DNA of 64,000 nucleotides from Gluconobacter sphaericus NBRC 12467 (GTDB lineage Bacteria; Pseudomonadota; Alphaproteobacteria; Acetobacterales; Acetobacteraceae), in NCBI RefSeq assembly GCF_006539125.1, contig NZ_BJMK01000004.1, positions 124,001-188,000 of the forward strand, given 5' to 3'. The notes under the pieces are model-generated. The model was not told the origin of the DNA and ran no database searches. It worked only from the letters and a program-made list of their open reading frames with translations. This document shows, piece by piece, positions 58,261 through 64,000 of the stretch (position 1 is the first letter of the stretch; each line of letters begins with the position of its first letter). The translations under genes and the position numbers were made by a program.

Positions 58261-59844
58261 ATGCTTCGCAAGGCCCTTCTTCTGGGTGCAGCCATGATGG
58301 CTGTGCCTGCTCTAGCGGCAGGTCCTGCCACACCGGCGCCCAATGCTGACAGCGTGACGAACGGAACCGTAACGGTCAATGGCGCAACCATCCCCTACCG
58401 GGCAGTCGCAGGTACCATTCTGGTTCATGGCAACGACTACAACGATTCCGGCGATATCCTGGCCAAGCGTGGTACCAAGCTCGATGGCGGCAAGGATGAC
58501 GATAGCAAGAACGCGCCCGTCGCCTCCATGTTCTACACCGCCTATTTCAAAGAAGGTGTTCCCGCCGAAAAACGCCCGATCACCTTCCTTTATAACGGCG
58601 GCCCTGGTTCAGCCTCCGTCTGGGTTCACATGGGCACCTTCGGCCCGCGCCGCGTAAACACGCCGGGTGACACCCATCTACCGGCCGCCCCCTATGCGCT
58701 CATCAACAACCCGCAATCCCTGCTGGACGTGTCAGACGTTGTCTTCATCGATGCGCCGGGCACAGGTTTCTCGCGTATTGCGGGCAAGGATGCTAACAAG
58801 GAGTTCATTGGCGTCGATGGTGACGCTGAAGCCTTTACGCACTTCATTTCGAAATTCCTGGCCAAGTATCACCGCTACAATTCGCCCAAATACCTATTCG
58901 GTGAGAGCTATGGCACGATGCGTTCGGCCGTAGTCATCAACGACCTGGAGCAGGACGAGAACATCGACTTCAATGGCGTTATCCTGCTGTCGCAGATCCT
59001 GAACTACGACAACAGCGATGACAGCCCGCAGTTCAATGCTGGCGTGGACGACCCTTATGTGCTGGCCCTGCCGACCTATGCAGCAACGGCGTGGTATCAT
59101 CACTGCTTGCCGGCCGAACATCCGGACCTGAAGGCGTTCCTGCATGAAGTCGAGCATTTCGCACTGACCGACTACACGCTGGCTCTGCGTCAGGGTGCCG
59201 ATCTGCCAGAAAACCAGCGCCAGGCCATTGCGGCGAAGCTACATGATTACACGGGCCTGCCCGTCGATTACATTCTGCGCGCAGATCTGCGCGTCAATGG
59301 CGGCGAATTCGACCAACAGCTTCAGGCAAAGACCGGTATGGCGACCGGCCGTTTGGACACCCGCTATTCAAGCCCGACAATCGATCCGATGAGCCAGGAA
59401 GTGGAATACGATCCGCAGTCCAGCGCTATCAGCTCGGCTTATGTCACGGTCTTCAACGACTATGTCCGCAACACGCTCAAATACGGCACGGACGAAGATT
59501 ATCGCCTCTATAACAGTCAGGGCCACTGGGACAGCCATCACCGTCAGCCCGGCCACGGTTACCAGCCTAAGGGCGAACCTAACGTCATGACGGACCTGGC
59601 CATGGCAATGAAGACCAATCCGAATCTGCACGTCATGCTCAATGCTGGCTACTACGACCTCGCAACGCCTTATTTTGAAGGCGTGTACGAGATGAAGCAT
59701 CTGCCGATGCCGAACAGCCTACAGAAGAACATCGAATATGCGCAGTACACGTCTGGCCACATGGTCTATGTGGACCCGGCGACCCTGCAGCAGCTTCATG
59801 ACAACGTTGCAGCCTTCATCCGTCGGACAGACAATCTGCATTAA
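58261..59844 (+). CDS. Secreted peptidase S10 (serine carboxypeptidase family)
   Basis: A 527-residue protein with a signal peptide (MLRKALLLGAAMMAVPALAA, cut near residue 20). The S10 fold is marked by FLYNGGPGSASVWVHMGTFGP, DVVFIDAPGTGFSRI and LFGESYGTMRS with nucleophile Ser216. The catalytic Asp is in NAGYYDLATPYF, and the His is in YTSGHMVYVD. It probably removes C-terminal residues from peptides in the periplasm or outside. It follows ppc by 89 bp and ends at a terminator. Confidence 0.88.
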   Translation: MLRKALLLGAAMMAVPALAAGPATPAPNADSVTNGTVTVNGATIPYRAVAGTILVHGNDYNDSGDILAKRGTKLDGGKDDDSKNAPVASMFYTAYFKEGVPAEKRPITFLYNGGPGSASVWVHMGTFGPRRVNTPGDTHLPAAPYALINNPQSLLDVSDVVFIDAPGTGFSRIAGKDANKEFIGVDGDAEAFTHFISKFLAKYHRYNSPKYLFGESYGTMRSAVVINDLEQDENIDFNGVILLSQILNYDNSDDSPQFNAGVDDPYVLALPTYAATAWYHHCLPAEHPDLKAFLHEVEHFALTDYTLALRQGADLPENQRQAIAAKLHDYTGLPVDYILRADLRVNGGEFDQQLQAKTGMATGRLDTRYSSPTIDPMSQEVEYDPQSSAISSAYVTVFNDYVRNTLKYGTDEDYRLYNSQGHWDSHHRQPGHGYQPKGEPNVMTDLAMAMKTNPNLHVMLNAGYYDLATPYFEGVYEMKHLPMPNSLQKNIEYAQYTSGHMVYVDPATLQQLHDNVAAFIRRTDNLH

Positions 59845-60083
59845 TCTCTGACGGGACAGGACAAGGCGGCGCAGGGGCAACCTTCCGCCGCTTTTTTTGT
59901 GCTCCCCTTACGGACAGACCAGCCAATCCGCACAAAGGCGCAGTCAGGCCCGTTGAGCGCAAACTCGTACGTACTCCATGACCTGATCGAAGACCCTTCC
60001 TTCTCAAGCATCCGTCCCACGCAGGCCTCCGCCAGCGCATCCACATCCGGACGACGGAAATAAAGACGGAACGGATTGCTCAC
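59841..60083 (-). CDS. Doubtful small ORF, 80 residues
   Basis: I do not recognise this product. The frame starts with GTG at 60083 preceded by GAGG, giving MSNPFRLYFRRPDVDALAEA and later SIRSWSTYEFALNGPDCAFVRIGW, which looks protein-like. The last 22 codons (KGSTKKAAEGCPCAALSCPV) run through the peptidase terminator and its stop overlaps the peptidase gene by 4 bp. The 3' part is therefore probably not conserved, or the gene has lost its original stop. It could be a real short gene or chance. Confidence 0.4.
   Translation of the reverse strand: MSNPFRLYFRRPDVDALAEACVGRMLEKEGSSIRSWSTYEFALNGPDCAFVRIGWSVRKGSTKKAAEGCPCAALSCPVRD
59863..59898 (+). terminator. Intrinsic terminator of the peptidase gene
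   Basis: GCGGCG and CGCCGC, extended by A-T pairs and a G-T wobble, are followed by a run of seven T. It lies 19 nt after the peptidase stop. It also lies within a minus-strand ORF (59841-60083). Confidence 0.75.
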
Positions 60084-60112
60084 GGCCTCAACTCAGCCGG
60101 AAACAGGCTACG

Positions 60113-60298
60113 TCAGATGGTGTCCTTCTCCTTCCGCCGTTTCCAAAAGCCTATAGTTGGCTGAACTTCCCTCATGGGACGAAGAGCCGAAAGCCGCAAA
60201 ACTGCTCTGCCTGCGCGAAATAATTCACCGACAGAATTGTAACGACGGATCTCCGGGATGCAGACTACGATGTCGGCTTCCTTGAATGGGAAATACAA
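60113..60298 (-). CDS. Doubtful small ORF, 61 residues
   Basis: The frame starts with TTG at 60298, inside the T run of the fusA terminator, and ends at 60113 with an Arg/Lys-rich tail (WKRRKEKDTI). There is no ribosome site for the TTG, and the only internal ATG leaves about 21 residues. Together with the next ORF it fills the 508-bp spacer between the peptidase and fusA genes, which otherwise holds two terminators and nothing else I can name. Confidence 0.25.
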   Translation of the reverse strand: MYFPFKEADIVVCIPEIRRYNSVGELFRAGRAVLRLSALRPMREVQPTIGFWKRRKEKDTI

Positions 60299-60326
60299 AA
60301 AACCCCGCCAGATTGCTCTGGCGGGG
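60297..60326 (-). terminator. Intrinsic terminator of fusA
   Basis: On the reverse strand CCCCGCCAG and CTGGCGGGG pair over 9 bp around a 6-nt loop, and a run of six T follows. It lies 26 nt beyond the fusA stop. Confidence 0.9.
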
Positions 60327-60352
60327 TCTGATGTTTCACCGAGGCAAAGAAA

Positions 60353-62455
60353 TCAGGCGGACTTCGCGATGATTTCGTCGGCCACGTTGCGAGGAACGGC
60401 CTCGTAGTGATGGAACTGCATAGTGAAGGACGCACGGCCCTTCGTTGCAGAACGCAGGTGCGAGATGTAGCCGAACATTTCCTTCAGCGGCACCTGCGCA
60501 CGGATCATCACGGTCGAACCAGACGTTTCCTGGCTCTGAATGATGCCGCGGCGGCGGTTAAGATCGCCCACCACGTCACCGACATGGTCGTTCGGAGTCG
60601 TGACTTCAACGTCCATGATCGGCTCGAGGATCACCGGACCGGCGTTCTTCATGCCTTCACGGAAGCAGGCCTTGGCGGCGATTTCGAAGGCTAGAGCCGA
60701 CGAGTCAACGTCATGGTACTTACCGTCGAGCAGCGTGAACTTGAAGTCCACCGTCGGGAAGCCGGCGAGAACACCCGTGGTGCTCTGCATGCGGATGCCC
60801 TTTTCGACAGCCGGGATGTATTCCTTCGGAACCGTACCACCGACGACCTTGTTCTCGAAGATGATCTCATCCGGCTTGTCGGACGGAGCAAATTCGATCT
60901 TGACTTCAGCGTACTGACCCGAACCACCAGACTGCTTCTTGTGGGTGTAGGTCTCGACATGCGGCCGCGTGATCGTCTCACGATAAGCCACCTGCGGTGC
61001 GCCGATGTTGGCATCGACGCCGTATTCACGACGCAGACGGTCAACGATGATGTCCAGGTGAAGCTCGCCCATGCCGGACAGGATGGTCTGACCCGTTTCC
61101 TGATCGGTCTTGAGGTGCAGAGACGGATCTTCAGCCGTCAGCTTCTGCAGCGCCAGCGTCATCTTCTCGACGCCGTCCTTGGTCTTCGGCTCGACGGAGA
61201 TGTCGATAACCGGAACCGGGAACTGCATACGCTCCAGAACCACCGGATCGGAAGCATCGGCAAGCGTGTCACCCGTGACGGTGTCCTTGAGACCCACGAA
61301 TGCGGCGATGTCACCGGCACCAACGGACTTCACTTCCTGACGCTTGTCGGCGTGCATCTGGAACATGCGGCCGACGCGTTCCTTGTGACCCTTCGTCGTG
61401 TTCAAGATGGTGTCACCGGAATTCAGGACGCCACGATAAACGCGAACAAAGGTCAGCGTGCCGTACTTGTCGGAGATGATCTTGAACGCAAGGCCAGCGA
61501 ACTTGCCATCCGGATCGACCGGGACGATCGGCAGGAAGTCTTCGTCGACTTCTTCACCTTCCGGCGGAGCAATACGGATGCCTTCGACTTCGTCAGGAGC
61601 CGGCAGGTAATCGATGACCGCGTCGAGCAGGGGCTGAACGCCCTTGTTCTTGAACGCCGTACCGCACATGACGGGACGGAATTCACCGGAAATCGCACCC
61701 TTCTTGATGCACTTCTTCAGGGTTGCGACATCAACGTCGCCCTTCTCGAAGTACTCTTCCATGGCAGCGTCGTCGACGGCGAGAGCCGTGTCGAGCAGAA
61801 CCTGGCGGGCTTCGTCAGCCTTTTCCTTCAGGTCAGCCGGGATCTCTTCGTAGTGGAACTTGGCGCCGAGTTCGCCGCCTTCCCACACGATGGCACGCAT
61901 CTCGACCAGATCGACCACACCAACGAAGTTTTCTTCGGCGCCGATCGGGAGCTGCAGCGGAACAGCCACGATGTCCAGCTTCTCTTTCAGCGTGCTGAAA
62001 GCGTAGTAGAAATCTGCGCCGGTCCGGTCGAGCTTGTTGATGAAGATGACGCGCGGAACGTTGTAACGGTCAGCAAGGCGCCAGTTCGTTTCGGACTGCG
62101 GCTGCACGCCGGCCACGCCTTCGATCACGAAGATCGCGCCGTCGAGCACGCGGAGCGAACGGTTGACTTCGATGTTGAAGTCAATGTGGCCCGGGGTGTC
62201 GATGATGTTGATGCGGTGGTCGTTCCACTCACACGTCACGGCAGCCGAGGTGATCGTGATGCCACGCTCACGTTCCTGCGCCATGTAGTCGGTGGTGGTG
62301 TTGCCTTCGTGGACCTCACCGATCTTGTGAGACACACCCGTGTAATACAGGATACGCTCGGTCGTCGTGGTCTTACCGGCATCGATATGCGCGGTAATAC
62401 CGATGTTGCGAATCTTCGAGAGAGCCGACTTGGCTTCCTGAACGCTTTCGGACAC
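60353..62455 (-). CDS. fusA: Elongation factor G
   Basis: EF-G is the GTPase of ribosomal translocation and recycling. G1 is [16 protein letters not shown]2 is in [14 protein letters not shown]3 is DTPGHIDF and G4 is NKLDRTGAD; domains II to V follow. The start is GTG at 62455 ([13 protein letters not shown]), with GGAGG 8 nt upstream, giving 700 residues. The frame is open further to 62524, but that part contains a leader hairpin. It lies 169 bp downstream of rpmB rather than in a str operon. Confidence 0.97.
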   Translation of the reverse strand: MSESVQEAKSALSKIRNIGITAHIDAGKTTTTERILYYTGVSHKIGEVHEGNTTTDYMAQERERGITITSAAVTCEWNDHRINIIDTPGHIDFNIEVNRSLRVLDGAIFVIEGVAGVQPQSETNWRLADRYNVPRVIFINKLDRTGADFYYAFSTLKEKLDIVAVPLQLPIGAEENFVGVVDLVEMRAIVWEGGELGAKFHYEEIPADLKEKADEARQVLLDTALAVDDAAMEEYFEKGDVDVATLKKCIKKGAISGEFRPVMCGTAFKNKGVQPLLDAVIDYLPAPDEVEGIRIAPPEGEEVDEDFLPIVPVDPDGKFAGLAFKIISDKYGTLTFVRVYRGVLNSGDTILNTTKGHKERVGRMFQMHADKRQEVKSVGAGDIAAFVGLKDTVTGDTLADASDPVVLERMQFPVPVIDISVEPKTKDGVEKMTLALQKLTAEDPSLHLKTDQETGQTILSGMGELHLDIIVDRLRREYGVDANIGAPQVAYRETITRPHVETYTHKKQSGGSGQYAEVKIEFAPSDKPDEIIFENKVVGGTVPKEYIPAVEKGIRMQSTTGVLAGFPTVDFKFTLLDGKYHDVDSSALAFEIAAKACFREGMKNAGPVILEPIMDVEVTTPNDHVGDVVGDLNRRRGIIQSQETSGSTVMIRAQVPLKEMFGYISHLRSATKGRASFTMQFHHYEAVPRNVADEIIAKSA

Positions 62456-62479
62456 GGAGAACCTCCAAAATACAATGAA

Positions 62480-62507
62480 AGGTGTTTCAGCCTGAACCGA
62501 AACACCT
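62480..62507 (-). promoter_or_regulatory. Leader hairpin before fusA
   Basis: AGGTGTTTC and GAAACACCT form a perfect 9-bp stem with a 10-nt loop. It ends 24 nt before the GTG start, just upstream of the GGAGG ribosome site. No T run follows. It may regulate fusA translation; no family is recognised. Confidence 0.5.
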
Positions 62508-62624
62508 CCGCTGCGGCCCTGCAAAAGGACCGAACCTGATTTATCCCAGTGGCGGCTGAATGACCCAGACCGCCATGGTTTTCAAGAGCAATCTTGTTAC
62601 CAAACAAAGTTCGGCAAAAATTCC

Positions 62625-62927
62625 TCAGGCGGTCTGGGCAGCCTTGCGTTCCTGAACGCGCAGGATACGGCGCTTGATGACCTGGGCTTCCGTCGGAAGC
62701 TTGCGGTTCGGCGTACCCAGCAGGAACGAATCCAGTCCACCGTTGTGCTCAACCGTGCGGATACCGTTGGTGGACAGGCGCATACGCACCGAAGCACCGA
62801 GAATATCGGAGATCAGCGTGGTCTCCTGCAGGTTCGGGAGAAAACGACGGCGGGACTTGTTATTGGCGTGGCTGACGTTGTTGCCCGTCAGCACGCCCTT
62901 GCCCGTGATCTGGCAACGGCGAGACAT
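62625..62927 (-). CDS. rpmB: 50S ribosomal protein L28
   Basis: A 100-residue L28 with the standard start [33 protein letters not shown] (first 33 residues). [24 protein letters not shown] and a basic C-terminal helix follow. GAGGAAAG precedes the ATG. It stands alone, not next to rpmG. Confidence 0.96.
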   Translation of the reverse strand: MSRRCQITGKGVLTGNNVSHANNKSRRRFLPNLQETTLISDILGASVRMRLSTNGIRTVEHNGGLDSFLLGTPNRKLPTEAQVIKRRILRVQERKAAQTA

Positions 62928-62998
62928 GGTGGTACTTTCCTCGATGCTGGATGACGCAGGACAGCGAGGCCCGGCGTGTTCCGTAAATCAGGCGCGGC

Positions 62999-64000
62999 TT
63001 ATGACGTATGCTTGGGGGCTTCGTCAACCCCCGAGAGCGGTCCAGCAACGTTTTCGCCCGCCTGTGCGGCCCACATTGCGGCATAATGGCCACTTGCGGA
63101 CAGCAGTTCCATGTGGCTTCCCTGCTCCACCACGCGCCCTGCGTCAAGCACCACGATGCAATCGGCATCCTGAACCGTGGAAAGACGGTGCGCGACAATG
63201 ATCGTCGTGCGCGCCTGCGACAGGACAACCAACTCCTTCTGGATGGCGACCTCCGTGCGGGTATCAAGCGCACTCGTAGCCTCGTCCAGCAGAAGAATGC
63301 GTGGGTCCTTGAGAATGACGCGCGCAATGGCCACACGCTGCTTCTCTCCACCCGAAAGCTTTAGGCCACGCTCACCGACAACAGTGTCATACCCATCAGG
63401 AAGGTCACGGATGAAGGTATCGATTTGCGCACTCCGGGCCGCCTTCTCAATCTCTCCACGAGACGCTGACAGGTCTCCATAAGCAATGTTTTCACCAATA
63501 CTGGAATTGAAAAGCACCGTATCCTGCGGAACCGTGCCAATGATCTTCTGGATGTCAGCCGGCGCAATATCGCGCAGATCATGATCGTCAATGCAGACCG
63601 AGCCTGCGGTCGGATCATAGGCCCGGGTCAGAAGGCGCCCTAGGGTGGATTTACCTGACCCTGTGTGCCCGACAATCGCGAGAGACGTACCTGCGGGAAT
63701 AGTGATGGAAACATCATGCAGAATCTGCCGTGCTGGGCTGTAGCCAAAGGAAACATGCCGAAACGCGACGGAAGCCGCCCTCGCTTCCGACAATTTTCCC
63801 TGCAGATGGACCTGCTGGACAGCAGGAGTAATCTCGGAGCGTACAGCAAGCAGTTCGAGATAATTCTCCAGATCAACACGCGCATTGCGCCAGCCGGCGC
63901 TGACGTAATTCAGGGCACCAACGGATGAATACAGCCCGCTCAGATAGCTGCCGATCAACACGAACTGCGCAACCGCCAACCGGTGCGCCACGATATCATG
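62999..64000 (-). CDS. Atm1-type ABC exporter, C-terminal part (cut by window edge)
   Basis: The frame stays open to the last base, so the N-terminal membrane part lies beyond the window. Visible is the end of the last transmembrane region (LIGSYLSGLYSSVGALNY). A full ATPase domain follows, with Walker A GHTGSGKSTLG, VPQDTVLFNSSIGENIAYGD, GERGLKLSGGEKQRVAIARV, ILLLDEATSALD and VAHRLSTVQDAD. The strings DLPDGYDTVVGERGLKLSGGE and YAAMWAAQ match Atm1/HMT1-like half-transporters, which export glutathione-linked compounds and affect Fe-S or metal handling. MsbA-like is the alternative. Confidence 0.8.
   Translation of the reverse strand, partial: HDIVAHRLAVAQFVLIGSYLSGLYSSVGALNYVSAGWRNARVDLENYLELLAVRSEITPAVQQVHLQGKLSEARAASVAFRHVSFGYSPARQILHDVSITIPAGTSLAIVGHTGSGKSTLGRLLTRAYDPTAGSVCIDDHDLRDIAPADIQKIIGTVPQDTVLFNSSIGENIAYGDLSASRGEIEKAARSAQIDTFIRDLPDGYDTVVGERGLKLSGGEKQRVAIARVILKDPRILLLDEATSALDTRTEVAIQKELVVLSQARTTIIVAHRLSTVQDADCIVVLDAGRVVEQGSHMELLSASGHYAAMWAAQAGENVAGPLSGVDEAPKHTS

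Noticed and set aside
60713-62539. 608-codon open frame on the plus strand opposite fusA
   Set aside because: It is an antisense shadow of EF-G: the codon bias of a GC-rich, highly expressed gene removes stops on the other strand. The translation has no domain and no ribosome site.

Overview
The window reads as an ordinary, gene-dense piece of an alphaproteobacterial chromosome. The protein set best fits the acetic acid bacteria (Acetobacteraceae), probably Gluconobacter or a close relative. The pointers are the short ProRS without an editing insertion, HisN-type histidinol phosphatase, RNase J, type III pantothenate kinase, a sufRBCDSTA operon, an unusual phosphoenolpyruvate carboxylase and a secreted S10 peptidase. 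Family assignments come from reading motifs by eye; no search was run. I saw no insertion sequence, prophage, CRISPR array, toxin-antitoxin pair or rRNA gene. Coding density is above 90 percent.

Layout. 1-4.3 kb: the 5' end of mfd, divergent recG, and a degenerate GGDEF plus EAL protein. 4.3-6.3 kb: an LpxR-like outer membrane lipid A deacylase and a two-domain cold shock protein. 6.4-9.4 kb: a reverse-strand operon kdsB-pheA-dapA-smpB with coupled junctions. 9.5-13.2 kb: hisN, serA, comM. 13.2-19.4 kb: metC-sseA, an AI-2E family permease with an EEP phosphohydrolase, cardiolipin synthase and bpt. 19.4-24.8 kb: parC, a putative lipoprotein, recO, tsf and rpsB. 24.9-35.4 kb: dnaE, then a long reverse cluster tRNA-Val, birA, coaX, rnj, proS, lolC, lolD, with hup upstream. 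35.6-42 kb: the protein quality-control block tig, clpP, clpX, lon with tRNA-Leu. 42-48 kb: nnr, a small membrane protein, a DEAD-box helicase with a long basic N-terminal tail, and a TrmA-family RNA methyltransferase. 47.9-53.9 kb: the SUF Fe-S assembly operon led by its Rrf2 regulator. 54-59.8 kb: DUF445 protein, divergent PEP carboxylase, peptidase S10. 59.8-64 kb: two doubtful small ORFs, fusA, rpmB and an Atm1-type ABC exporter cut by the window end.

How the genes work together. SUF builds Fe-S clusters, and the Atm1-like exporter 9 kb away probably serves the same theme. RecG, Mfd, RecO, DnaE, ParC and HU deal with DNA maintenance. Tig, ClpP, ClpX, Lon, SmpB and Bpt form a folding, ribosome-rescue and degradation set. 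RpsB, Tsf, FusA, RpmB, ProS and two tRNAs serve translation. DapA, PheA, SerA, HisN and MetC are amino acid biosynthesis.

I found no convincing new multi-gene system. The items most worth a second look are the PEP carboxylase with altered signature motifs, clustered palindromes upstream of the suf operon, AT-hook-like motifs on the DEAD-box helicase, structured leaders of the hup, fusA and cold-shock genes, and a tRNA-Val that ends only 19 nt before birA.
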